Of a DNA stretch of 57,073 nt, positions 48,301 through 56,288 are shown one piece after another; position 1 is the first letter of the stretch, and every line of letters starts with the position of its first letter. The notes under the pieces are model-generated. The model did no database searches. It worked only from the letters and a program-made list of their open reading frames with translations, and was not told the origin of the DNA. The position numbers and the translations under genes were made by a program. The stretch comes from Phoronis australis (Eukaryota; Phoronida; Phoronidae), in the NCBI GenBank assembly GCA_002633005.1, contig NMRA01000201.1, positions 381,507 through 438,579 on the forward strand, read 5' to 3'.

Positions 48301-51300
48301 GTGCTATGCAACGACGCGCTGGGGGACAGATCTTTTGTTTCTCATGCTGCATCGCCACCAAAACCAAGCTGGAAAGCAGGTCGTTCTTTAGCGTTCGTAG
48401 AAAGTGCTTCGAAGCACTTTCCTTATTCAATAAAAGGCGGACATCATGATGAAATTTTTGGGTCATTTTGTCTCAGTACTTTAGCCTGTACTATAACATG
48501 GACTTCTTAAATTAAATTTCTCATAACAGGTGGTTCTAGATCAGGATCATATTTACTTAAACAAGAAACTAAATTAACCAATATCGCCAATTTCGGAGAA
48601 AATAATTATAGCCAAAAAGGCCCGCTTTTCTTTCTTCCAGCATAACTTAATCATACATGGTAAAAAAATACATAAACTTTGTGTCACGGTAACCAAGGTA
48701 CAAAACTTGAACATGGATATCATTTAACATTGTTAACAGGCATTTTTCATGGAAACATTATACATGTACAACAGAGCACCTACCTAAAATATCACTTATT
48801 TGGGGCAAATTATGACGGAAAAGTTAGATTTCAGTTCCCTGATCTCCAATCCATTGACTTTATTTCTATTTGGTTTTGTTATACATTTGAGCCATTGTTG
48901 ACCAGTGGCCTGCCAATCATCATGGTGCTGGACAAAAGACTGTTGACTGCTTTAATTGGACTAGATTCCTGTTGATATCATTTGACTTGGATTTTGAAAC
49001 CACTGTAGTCCAGAGTTGAAACCGAACAGGTTTTGACAAGTTTGAATAACCAGGTGAATAAAAAATGATAACTCAACCACAATCAAAGCAGTTTTAAAAA
49101 CAAACTGTAATTCATCACACAGTTAATGTAAGTTTAGCTACCAGCAAGTGGTTATTTGAGATGTGTCCATGACCCACCTGTCCACCCCTACTTGTCATAA
49201 CAGTGTGGAATCGTCCACACACTTTCTCTTCATTGTGTCACACAGAACACCACTGTTAGGGTGTAAGTCTATACCTTTGTGTCACAAAAACACTTATTCT
49301 TCCTCTACATAATAACCCAGTATTTGCTACAGTTACAATGTTCAATTCACCTAGTGATCAATGCTTTATGACTGTCTTGTTCAAGATCCCTTTCTAAACA
49401 GTTGCATTGGACTGAATGTTTCTTTAATATCATAGCAAATTCTTACTAGTGTGTGAAGAATAAATAAAAACAGCTAATATACACAGTTGTCAGTGTACTC
49501 AGCAATTGTTCTCAAATGAGTTATGTTGTCTGTAAAGAGGAGTCTGGTAAAAGCCAGACTGTACAGGCACTACAGCTCAAATGGTTGTTAGTCCCCTCAA
49601 TACTGTAACTAAGGGATTTCATGGGATTTGCTCAAAATGCAAACAAGGTAATCTCCAGATTTAAATAATCTTAGAAATCAAAACAAGTTGTCAGTGTTGA
49701 TCAGGGGCTTGAGACAGAGCATTCTACCTTATCATGGACTTATTATTTAGTTACTAAATTATATTTTATAGGCTGAAGTCTATGACCTCATATGAATAAT
49801 TTAACAAATTCACCTAGCTAGGGGTTTGTGAACATTTGTAGATCTTGTCACTGTGAGACAACGAAAGCCTCTTTCACTTGACTCAATTTCAACAAATGGA
49901 ATGCCATACCGCCAGAGAGATGAAAAGCTCTTTCACAACACTCAATTTCAAAATATCCAATGCCATAGTGCAGAGTTGCCACAGACCGAAATGTAATTCA
50001 TCCACAAACATTCTCATGTGGTGAATTGATTAGTGTCCCACTGCACGACAGAGGCATGATGGTTACAGAAAATTGAAAATTTATCGATTCAAAAAGAAAC
50101 AATGGGCAATCTCGCTACATAAAATCCCCATACAGGAGGGGGGGGGGGGGGCNTCTACGATATCGCTATCAAGCGTATTTCATTTTGTTGGCAAAAAAGC
50201 TATTGAATATTTCCAGTCTACTACTGCTGTTGCCTTGTGTTTCAAATCCCTCTCCACAACATACCATAATTTATTGACAAACTTGCATTTCACTATCGTT
50301 CAAACATTAATGAATACTTAATGTGACAAATTAAATCATTTTTATGCAGCTTAGTGCTTGGTTACAGAAACATGATACCTAAATATTGGGAGGTTATACC
50401 CTAGGGTAAATAAACGTTTATTTTATGAGCAACAAAGGCATTAATTTCCTTGGCCAGTCAGACAATTGACCTTTTCAGTTGAACAATGCACATGAAGTCA
50501 TTGTTATTTTCACCAGGAATATATGGCAATTCAAATTTAAACTATCCTCAGCTATCCTCCCAATATACAGCAGTTCACCAGTCAATCACAGGACTGAGAT
50601 ACTAATGGAAACTGTCCACTTTTCACTAAATATTCCGCAGGTACTTCCATTTTAGAAGAGGTACCACTCAAATAGCAAGTTGCCTCATACAGGATGCGTT
50701 TCCCACAATATTCTCTTCTGAAATGGCATTTCACATTTATAAACAAGCTCACTTTGTGAATTACAACTCTTGACACCAGTGATGGCCAACACCAGGTAAA
50801 TCAGTGAAGAATCAGCAGAAGCTGACGACACAACCATTATCAAACTGAAAAGCTATTGACAAAGTTGACTCGTCTCCACCAAAGATAAAACTGCCTTCTT
50901 TATCACCACACACATTTTCGAAATGTAGTTATCATGCGCCTTCCTAAATCTGAACTTTGAGGAGGCATGAAATTGAAGGGTTGATAAACATGATAATAGA
51001 CAGGTAAGGCTGTAGGGACTTGACACCGCGAATATAGAAATCTAAAAACTTTGTTCACAATACCGGTAATGTATCAAATCTCTTTTTTATTTGTGCATTA
51101 CAAAATGCCACTCACAGAAATCTCTTTTCAAGTGTATCTCAGTGTTCAATTTCTGAATTTCAATGCAATTTTTCAAACGTCAAGCCAAGATTATTCAGCA
51201 TTTACCCTTAGGCATTTACCATTAGCGACTTTCATTCAATCAATGTCAGGATCTGTCATGTCGATAATATTTCAATTCATTACAACATTTGCAGCTCACA

Positions 51301-54300
51301 ATAGATATTATCAATATTCGTCTTTCTTGATGTCTTGTGGCAACNGATCGCTGTCAAGCGTATTTCATTATGTTGGCAAAAAAGCTATTGAATATTTCCA
51401 GTCTACTACTGCTGTTGCCTTGTGTTTCAAATGCCTCTCCACAACTACCATAATTTATTGACAAACTTGCATTTCACTACCGTTAAAACATAAATGAATA
51501 CTTAATGTGACAAATTAAATCATTTTTATGCAGCTTAGTGCTTGGTTACAGAAACATGATACCTAAATATTGGGAGGTTATACCCTGGGGTAAATAAAAT
51601 GTTTATTTTATGAGCAACAAAGGCATCAATTTCCTTGGCCACTCAGACAATTGACCTTTTCAGTTGAACAATGCACATGAAGTCATTGTTATTTTCACCA
51701 GGAATAGAGGGCAATTCAAATTTAAACTATCCTCAGCTATCCTCCCAATATACAGCAGTTCACCAGTCAATCACAGGACTGATACTAATGGAAACTGTCC
51801 ACTTTTCAGTAAATATTCCGCAGGTACTTCCATTTTAGAAGAGGTACCACTCAAATAGCAAGTTGCCTCATACAGGGTGGTTTTCCACAATATTCTCTTC
51901 TGAAATGGCATTTCACATAAACAGGCTCACTTTGTGAATTACAACTCTTGACACCAGTGATGGCCAACACCAGGTAAATTAGTGAAGAATCAGCAGAAGC
52001 TGACGACACAACCATTATCAAACTGAAAAGCTATTGACAAAGTTGACTCGTCTCCACCAAAGATAAAATTGCCTTCTTTATCACCACACACATTTTCGAA
52101 ATGTAGTTATCATGCGCCTTCCTAAATTTGAACTTTGAGGAGGCATGAAATTGAAGGGTTGATAAACATGATAATAGACAGGTAAGGCTGTAGGGACTTG
52201 ACACGGCAAAATTTGTTCACAATACCGGTAATGTATCAAATCTCTTTTTTATTTGTGCATTACAAAATGCCACTCACAGAAATCTCTTTCCAAGTGTATC
52301 TCAGTGTTCAATTTCTGAATTTCAATGCAATTTTTCAAATGTCAAGCCAAGATTATTCAGCATTTACCCTTAGGCATTTACCATTAGCGACTTTCATTCA
52401 ATCAATGTCAGGATCTGTCATGTCGATAATATTTCAATTCATTACAACATTTGCAGCTCACAATAGATATTATCAATATTCGTCTTTCTTGATGTCTTGT
52501 GGCAACAAAATGCACAGTTCAGAAAACCATACACAATTTTCCGACAAAAACCCTTGAAGCTTGATGAAAAGTATTGAACTGATAAGATTTCACACCCAGT
52601 TAAAACGTTCATCAGACAGGTCCCTTCTGCTTAGACACATTATTAACTGTCAGCTCATTATACTATAATCCAACTATGATAAGATTTCAGTCACCCGACG
52701 ACGTTTTATTAGTCTCCATTTAAAGCAGAACACGAAAGTCTATAGCATGTCATTGCAGCCAAGTGTGAGCTTTGTTGCCAAGGTAATTCTAACACAGTCA
52801 TGGAGATGAAGGTGAACCTACCATATCTAAAAGTGTAGTGCCTTGAAAATGATGGATGTTCAATAACTAATGACAAGACAGGCTTTGGCTTGAGCAAGTA
52901 AATGATTTTTACATGGTATCAGCAAGCACACCAGGACCTAGTTGCATAGAAATTCAGGTTTTGTAGGACCTTAGAAAAATGTACAGGTATGGTTAATTTC
53001 TGAACATCATACCTCACACATAGTTGATTGGATTCATATGAGACTAATAGTGACAATTACTTTCAGAAACATGTACGTGTACCGTGCTTCCTGCACTCCT
53101 CTCAATATGTTAGGGATAACTTTTAAAATGCCCCACGTGTGCACGAGGGGCTATCGAAAAGGACTTTCATGACGAAAAAATTCTTAACTTAGATAAAACA
53201 AAATTATATTTTAGAAAGCTATAAGATCATTTTTGAGATCTCACATTGACACTTTTATTGATCAAATAAAATTTGATCATGTTATTATTACCGTTCTTTT
53301 GTTATCAATGTAACCTTTGTTTTCGCTACATTTTAATAAAAAGCCATGGTCACACAACCCATTTAATGACAGATTGGTAAAAAGTCAAAACTCAACCTCT
53401 ATAGGCTTTCTACTTTCAGAACATGTACATTTTTACTGAGTTAAAACAGCTATGTATATGGCTGAATACACAGACCTGTCAGTGAGGACCTGTGTAACCT
53501 TGAACAATGGATAAAAACAGCGTCAGTGTCAGTATGGAGTCATCACATTCCACTTTAAGAATTTTGAACAATCCACTTAATGGCAGACAACAATCAGACT
53601 TTTCGAGTTTTATGCATCCCAACCTTGTGTACAAAGCTCAGTTGAACCCCAGAGTGGATTAGAAAATCATACGCGCAAGGATCCTATGTTTCAAGCCGTA
53701 TTTCGAGGCAGTTTAGCTTTCAATGTTTTAATTGAGGCACTTTGGGATTTAAAAACAAAATAGAGCTCATTCGATCTTGAAGTGTTTCCGAATTCGTCAG
53801 CAATTCAAAACACAGGCAATGCATACACGCACCATTTTCGAGTCCACAATTTAAGGATTGGCCAACACCAATAAATTTTGAAGCATTTCGGTTCCCATGT
53901 TCTAGTTGCTAACGGGAATGGAATCTTATCATGGACTGGTATGGAACGTTATGAGACCAATTTTTGTAAAAAGAGAATTTGATTTCCGTTGTTTGGCAAG
54001 CTAAACAGGGTAAAAGACAGCTTTAAACACAAAATTTGCCACTTTCAAGTAAAATGTGGTCCCGTGGCGTGTGTCAACAGATAATTAGAAATGCATGATT
54101 TCAAAGTTTTTTAGTTTCATTATTTATAAACAAGCACTGCCCAATTTAAACATATTCATAAATTTTATGTAATCAGGTCTTAAACTTGTTTTTTGCTACC
54201 TGGGAGAGCATTGACCAATTATGTAAACACAATGGGCACCTTTGAACACCAATTTTCAAAAAGGTAATCGAGCTTCAACATTGTCATCTCTCACTGTGAA

Positions 54301-56288
54301 CACACTATTATTTTCCCATTAACAAGCTGCATTTCTTCTCTCACACACCGCCATTCTTAAGGAAAGCATTTTCCTCAGGAATTACAATAGCCAGCATCTG
54401 GTTCATACTGACATGACAGAGGTACACAAGTCAAAGTGAGCATGTCTTATGGAAGAACTTTTTGAAATGAAATAAAACAATAGACAAAGCTCTACATAAC
54501 GCAGCAGCCAACAAAAATTACTTTTGTAAAACAGGAGCTCAGGTAAAGTAACAAACCTTATAAGCAACAAGTATTAAAATACAATTTTAACTTCATATTA
54601 TTAAACTAGTGACCTCAAATCTAATCTTTAAATTTGTAAAAAAACAAGTTTTGATCTAGAACACTCACAGTTATGAAATTGGTCTCAAATTGTTGTCTCT
54701 AGACAAATTGGAGATAATTCCAAATTTCCAGGGTTTCAAACAAACTGGCAGTTTTGTTATTTCATCAGAAAAAAGCTTCTAAAATTTACAGTTGTAATTT
54801 CACAACGGCATGGAGTCTGAATCAAAACACACTTTTTTTACTTAGAATGGACAAGTATTACTTGATATGGCGTATTTGAGAGGTGTTTTCATGTCATTGA
54901 TGGCAAGTGAGCCAGTATATTAAATCACTGCTGGTCAAGTTTTCTATCTCTTACAAACAAATTCACTTTTAAATTACCTCATCACCATACTGTAGAACAG
55001 AAGAAGAAAACTTATCCACGGTTCCAAACTTCCGCTTGAGTTCTTTAATTTTATCCTGTTTGGATTTTTTCCCTGATGCCCCATGATCAGAGTCAGAAAA
55101 CAGTAGAAGAGCACCATGTCGGGTGAGATAAGTTTTTGGCAGTATTATTTCGCCATCCTCTTTGTCACCAATGACCAAGGCCGAAGAGGCCGATTTGGCC
55201 CTTGACACTGTAACTCCGTGTTTGTGATCACTTAAGTAGGGCAGCGTTGGTAGAAACAAATCCTGAAGAAAAAATTACATGTCAGTACAATTTTACTATA
55301 GTGAAGCGTATATGTCAAAATTAATAACAATTGTGGTTCCTCAACAGTGACCGATCCATCTTCAGTCATAAACTACTAAAATTTTCATTTAGCGGTAAGT
55401 AATTTAATATTCATGAAACTGGTGTCAACTTGTTTCTTGGAGGTTAGGATGCGGATCTTGCTTGAGGCATGTTATTTTTATGCTGGACCAGTTTTAAAGT
55501 GGTCCATCAAAATTTCCTTGAGGGAAAACAGGTTTACAATACTTTTAAGGCCAAAACGGCTTAAAATTTGACTTTGAGACTCAGACTTGTTGCTGTCATC
55601 AATCACGGATGTGAATTATGTTTCCATTTACTTTTCCTAAAACAAAATATCATGGCCCGGAACAAAATGTTCATTTTGAAAGATTGAAACAAATTTTTGA
55701 ATTTGGTCATGCACAGTCCTCAGACAGTTTTGCCTAAAGCAGATTTTTTCACACACACAGAGGTCTGGATTTACATTACACGCCCGTGAAAGTGGCCCGC
55801 GAGGCAGAGAAGCTGGTGAATGGAGTCTGTCTTGTGTCATGAGAAGTAGGCTAGCCTTCATGTAGTGTTGAGTAGGCCTACACCGCTCTCGTGAACCCTA
55901 CCATATGGAGCCATACTACTAGTAGGCCTAGATCATAGTATATGATGCAGTCACTTTTTGTTTCTACAGAAGGCGTGAAGAGAACACGCAAACATGCCCT
56001 CGAAAACATAATGCAGAACTGGGTAGGCCTACCACACACAAAAAATAATCTTTAGTCAATTAGAACTCTCACTAATCAAATGCCAATTCAACCGTTTTAA
56101 AATAATATCAGTCAGCCTGAGACTGAGTGCAAGAAAATGGGAACTCAACACAGAACTGGAAGCAGACGACAAGCCACAATATGGCACGATCGGATAATTT
56201 GGCAGTTACGAACCTTTTTCGATGCATTTTCCTCGACACAGATCTCTCCAGTCCACGAACCGTATCCTTTGGCAAGAGAACTTAACAT
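24321..56288 (-). CDS. KIAA2012: KIAA2012-like coiled-coil protein of unknown function, about 21 exons
   Basis: I rebuilt 21 exons on the minus strand (listed separately). All internal junctions have GT-AG sites and matching phases. They sum to 3690 bases, about 1,229 residues, close to the roughly 1,180 I recall for human KIAA2012. Residues 66-82 (LPKTYLTRHGALLLFSD) match the conserved N-terminal LPKT(F/Y)-TR-GAL-L-S block of that protein. Residues about 190-850 are serine/proline-rich with many SP and TP sites and look disordered. Residues about 895-1190 form a long, highly charged E/R/K/Q coiled coil that begins after TPEWLEAEKA. Residues 1196-1202 are PWVFSYY, followed by a lysine-rich tail. 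Molecular function is not known. The charged coiled coil and basic SPxK motifs would fit a cytoskeletal protein, but that is inference. Exon 1 is tentative, and an exon could still be missing in the 8.2-kb second intron. Confidence 0.72.
25555..25748 (-). CDS. KIAA2012: KIAA2012-like exon 20, end of coiled coil and PWVFSYY motif
   Basis: 194 bases, phase 0 to phase 2, donor GAAAG|GTAAGC. It encodes the last coiled-coil heptads (LQRLEQEARERMQQEMERRR), then NNLYSMKQAQGMTKPWVFSY and LWPRETYER. The aromatic segment after the helix is unlike the rest of the coiled coil and is probably a conserved binding motif. Confidence 0.85.
26167..26990 (+). repeat. Dispersed repeat, copy 1, carrying an internal insertion
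   Basis: Shares landmarks in order with 52968-53435: aggacc(c)t.ag..aaaaatgt, gattcatatga.act, gaggggctatc.aaaa, atttttgagat.tcacatt, then, after the insertion, aaaaag..atggtca followed by atg.cagatt..gtaaaaa. The 53-kb copy passes directly from cacatt to the downstream part. Confidence 0.5.
26448..26727 (-). repeat. Interspersed element, copy 1 (inverted relative to 36328-36624)
   Basis: The reverse complement begins tgtttttaagaacgagtttt, passes cactgcatgatgcggg...gtgagccc and tgttttcacatttaca, and ends aggagc..gcaaatac.tctttaa. The same series occurs on the plus strand at 36328-36624. About 280 bases, non-coding, MITE- or SINE-like. Confidence 0.65.
27133..27348 (-). CDS. KIAA2012: KIAA2012-like exon 19, coiled coil
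   Basis: 216 bases, exactly 72 codons, phase 0 at both ends, acceptor gtttag and donor GAG|GTGAGG. Almost every residue is E, R, K, Q, A or L, arranged as a long single helix (AEEEALAQLVREREEAERLK and onwards). Confidence 0.87.
27929..27997 (-). CDS. KIAA2012: KIAA2012-like exon 18, coiled coil
   Basis: 69 bases, 23 codons, phase 0 at both ends, acceptor gaccaccag and donor CAG|GTTAAA. It encodes EEMAKALLLAEEEECRLREL and ERQ. It keeps the frame and the charged helix between exons 17 and 19. Confidence 0.8.
28480..29490. repeat. Pyrimidine-rich minisatellite spanning an assembly gap
   Basis: Units of roughly 120 bases rich in C and T repeat on both sides of the gap. Compare cacaactcccctacactt at about 28658 and about 28788, each followed by cat or cata, then caacctgaacc.tgtacat. 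Similar cca-rich sequence resumes after the gap. It lies in the intron between exons 17 and 18. Confidence 0.6.
28870..29313. other. Assembly gap (444 N)
   Basis: A run of undetermined bases inside the pyrimidine-rich minisatellite, so true length is uncertain. Open frames reported across it are artefacts. Confidence 0.99.
29805..29948. repeat. Tandem duplication of about 73 bp
   Basis: tgccatcttattcac followed by acccctcctccatcctcaaa and agctatccacttacaaactt is repeated immediately with a small insertion (tatcac). The second copy ends in tctccaaataaag. Confidence 0.75.
30141..30461 (-). CDS. KIAA2012: KIAA2012-like exon 17, coiled coil
   Basis: 321 bases, 107 codons, phase 0 at both ends, acceptor gtgttcag and donor GAG|GTAAGT. 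It begins ELEAQMKEAEQQELEAKL and ends with an acidic patch (EEQEMMDEEEIE), a possible break in the helix. Confidence 0.88.
30678..30941 (-). CDS. KIAA2012: KIAA2012-like exon 16, TPEWLEAEKA entry to the coiled coil
   Basis: 264 bases, 88 codons, phase 0 at both ends, acceptor atgttcag and donor ATA|GTGAGT. A serine-rich start (METKLSG-like, with KMESAETKLSGSDSTVSK) is followed by a strongly basic stretch (KRRPAVKKEKKTKK) and then TPEWLEAEKAAVRERRRQEK, where the long helix starts. Confidence 0.87.
31835..31923 (-). CDS. KIAA2012: KIAA2012-like exon 15
   Basis: 89 bases, acceptor attttacag and donor AAG|GTAAAT. It encodes KQVIDSSVADNYRDGMSMEE followed by LELEQQLLK. It completes a split valine codon from exon 14 and ends in phase 0. 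Confidence 0.8.
32666..32849 (-). CDS. KIAA2012: KIAA2012-like exon 14
   Basis: 184 bases, acceptor tgtttcag and donor GAAG|GTAAGT. It encodes PITSENLLNDTKAEIERVFG and a proline/basic segment (LPTPSPLVSKTRLKSPNVKS) with SP and TP sites. Confidence 0.82.
33665..33892 (-). CDS. KIAA2012: KIAA2012-like exon 13, SPxK-rich segment
   Basis: 228 bases, 76 codons, phase 0 at both ends, acceptor tgtttag and donor CGT|GTAAGT. It contains repeated basic-proline motifs (SPPKQP, SPRK, SPTK), typical targets of proline-directed kinases. Confidence 0.82.
34062..34131 (+). repeat. Dispersed short repeat, copy 2
   Basis: Second copy of the 12785-12852 repeat, in the same orientation, inside the intron between exons 12 and 13. 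Confidence 0.55.
34863..35099 (+). repeat. Dispersed repeat, copy 2
   Basis: Second copy of the 8410-8646 repeat, same orientation and length. It sits just past the donor of exon 12, yet the exon's splice signal is intact. Confidence 0.6.
35140..35519 (-). CDS. KIAA2012: KIAA2012-like exon 12, acidic serine-rich segment
   Basis: 380 bases, the largest exon, acceptor tatactag and donor GGG|GTGGGT. The donor is the only GT in this area that fits phase 0. It encodes a low-complexity acidic/serine region including TTPIPRSPSLESD. A dispersed repeat (34863-35099) lies about 40 bases past the donor. Confidence 0.78.
36022..36150 (-). CDS. KIAA2012: KIAA2012-like exon 11
   Basis: 129 bases, acceptor attttgcag and donor CTTG|GTAAGT. 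It encodes a serine/arginine-rich basic stretch (STSKRSRMRSARKSGETRR). Split codons match both neighbours. Confidence 0.78.
36328..36624 (+). repeat. Interspersed element, copy 2
   Basis: Inverted partner of 26448-26727. It carries an internal small palindrome (ccacgtc...gacgtgg) near 36382-36410. It lies in the intron between exons 10 and 11. Confidence 0.65.
36972..37184 (-). CDS. KIAA2012: KIAA2012-like exon 10
   Basis: 213 bases, acceptor ctttttcag and donor TTGG|GTAGGG. It encodes TPSIVTRGCYSFSLEKSLPT and an arginine/serine-rich end (EARRSSSARSRQSRPNS). Confidence 0.78.
37747..37830. repeat. Minisatellite, four 21-bp units
   Basis: Four consecutive 21-base units of the form attctgtcgccattaccaac plus one base. 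The first three are nearly identical and the fourth is diverged. A minus-strand frame reads it as repeated VGNG(N/D)RI, but that frame has no other support. Confidence 0.85.
38386..38513. repeat. Tandem duplication, 65-bp period
   Basis: atgatcctggtgacgtaa followed by aggattataaagattttaga and cttcagttgttgactactag is repeated at once with a single substitution (caggatt/taggatt). Confidence 0.9.
39818..39873 (-). CDS. KIAA2012: KIAA2012-like exon 9 (56 bases)
   Basis: Short exon with acceptor gtattttcag and donor AAAG|GTAAGA, encoding SVVSPISPNKLSKGVAYK. Only one of the three frames is open, and it is the frame that fits both neighbours. Confidence 0.7.
40982..41090 (-). CDS. KIAA2012: KIAA2012-like exon 8
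   Basis: 109 bases, acceptor aatttcag and donor TCAAG|GTAAAC. It encodes ALRVRPDSATVVPTSSFSDD and an acidic end (NEWAETVELEEERS). Confidence 0.77.
41603..41713 (-). CDS. KIAA2012: KIAA2012-like exon 7
   Basis: 111 bases, acceptor atttcttcacag and donor ACGG|GTAATT. It encodes SAVWQVDDSSFTKLKTEKLS and RRISVLSNVDGQSET. An exon between this one and exon 6 cannot be excluded, since both junctions have the same phase. Confidence 0.75.
42836..43129 (-). CDS. KIAA2012: KIAA2012-like exon 6
   Basis: 294 bases, acceptor tgttttcag and donor ACAG|GTTGGA. It encodes a histidine/serine-rich disordered segment (HLQRTHSPSHQVKSHG, SAKSSRESSAHSRRSE). Confidence 0.75.
44437..44567 (-). CDS. KIAA2012: KIAA2012-like exon 5
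   Basis: 131 bases, acceptor ttggtttcag and donor GAAG|GTTAAA. It encodes HKENPPTSAKRRPVLSADSL and YLGRPSPVSTAIVNE. Confidence 0.76.
45553..45693 (-). CDS. KIAA2012: KIAA2012-like exon 4, short helix
   Basis: 141 bases, acceptor tgtgtttccag and donor CTGG|GTCAGT. It encodes SRAKLPDGAITPSQINIEEL and then an amphipathic helix (DLQDELDALEERCNTIEDSL), a short separate coiled coil ahead of the disordered middle. Confidence 0.8.
46605..46750 (-). CDS. KIAA2012: KIAA2012-like exon 3
   Basis: 146 bases, acceptor attttctccag and donor TCCAG|GTAAGG. It encodes CVGGDVSSSSDPHCVLHFLR then GLDELPIDIHSQPGADYDFY, a folded-looking segment. The HFLRGL stretch may correspond to a similar stretch in vertebrate KIAA2012. 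Confidence 0.78.
48268..48440 (+). mobile_element. Possible non-LTR retrotransposon 3' coding relic
   Basis: One plus-strand frame reads RSIRKELCEIVLCNDALGDR then SFVSHAA. This resembles the end of jockey/CR1/L2-type reverse transcriptase proteins, where RS-x-R is followed after about 20 residues by GDRSF-x-x-AAP. The expected LWN-LP that should follow is degraded. The stretch is richer in G+C than its surroundings. Confidence 0.33.
48400..48421. repeat. Perfect 22-bp palindrome
   Basis: gaaagtgcttc followed directly by gaagcactttc, with no spacer. Confidence 0.8.
49863..49976. repeat. Diverged tandem duplication, 59-bp period
   Basis: gaaagcctctttcac...ctcaatttcaa...aatgccata recurs as gaaaagctctttcac...ctcaatttcaa...aatgccata. 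Confidence 0.65.
50154..51344 (+). repeat. 1.2-kb tandem duplication, unit 1
   Basis: Bounded by single N bases at 50153 and 51345 and preceded by a run of G. It is almost identical to 51346-52506 (offset about 1185 bases at the left and 1162 at the right because of small indels). Non-coding, apart from a short plus-strand frame conserved only because the copies are so similar. Confidence 0.85.
51346..52506 (+). repeat. 1.2-kb tandem duplication, unit 2
   Basis: Starts gatcgctgtcaagcg immediately after the N at 51345 and ends ggcaac, the same six bases that end unit 1. It differs by scattered substitutions and short indels, for example loss of the stretch between cattt and aaacaggctc near 51917. 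Confidence 0.85.
52968..53435 (+). repeat. Dispersed repeat, copy 2 (without the insertion)
   Basis: Second copy of the repeat at 26167 to about 26990. Landmarks are aggaccttagaaaaatgt, ggattcatatgagact, gaggggctatcgaaaa, atttttgagatctcacatt and ccatggtcacacaaccca. It lacks the element present at 26448-26727. Confidence 0.5.
54978..55262 (-). CDS. KIAA2012: KIAA2012-like exon 2, conserved N-terminal block
   Basis: 285 bases, 95 codons, phase 0 at both ends, acceptor tttttcttcag and donor GAG|GTAATT. It contains ILPKTYLTRHGALLLFSD and KIKELKRKFGTVDKFSSSVL followed by QYGDE. It is the basis for naming the gene: vertebrate KIAA2012 has LPKTFSTRKGALILYSE in the corresponding place, as I remember it. 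Confidence 0.85.
56214..56288 (-). CDS. KIAA2012: KIAA2012-like exon 1 (tentative start)
   Basis: ATG at 56288, then MLSSLAKGYGSWTGEICVEE and NASKK, then donor AAG|GTTCGT in phase 0, as exon 2 requires. The pattern L-S-x-L-(A/S)-(K/R)-G-(Y/H)-G resembles the start of vertebrate KIAA2012. The surrounding 200 bases are richer in G+C and CpG than the rest of the locus, as expected near a promoter. The overlapping plus-strand frame (56137-56391) is the alternative reading. Confidence 0.45.

Larger units (their letters stand above)
46751..54977 (-). other. KIAA2012-like intron 2, 8.2 kb
   Basis: The largest intron. It contains a possible non-LTR relic (48268-48440), a 59-bp repeat (49863-49976), the 1.2-kb tandem duplication (50154-52506) and a dispersed repeat (52968-53435). 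The flanking exons meet in phase 0, so a missed exon of a multiple of three bases is possible, but I could not support one. Confidence 0.55.

Noticed and set aside
48233-48466. Minus-strand frame as a missing KIAA2012-like exon
   Set aside because: Available acceptor and donor do not give the phase-0 to phase-0 exon that the flanking exons require.
51051-51344. 98-residue plus-strand frame conserved in both units of the 1.2-kb duplication
   Set aside because: Conservation simply reflects near-identity of the two units; no domain or codon pattern supports coding.
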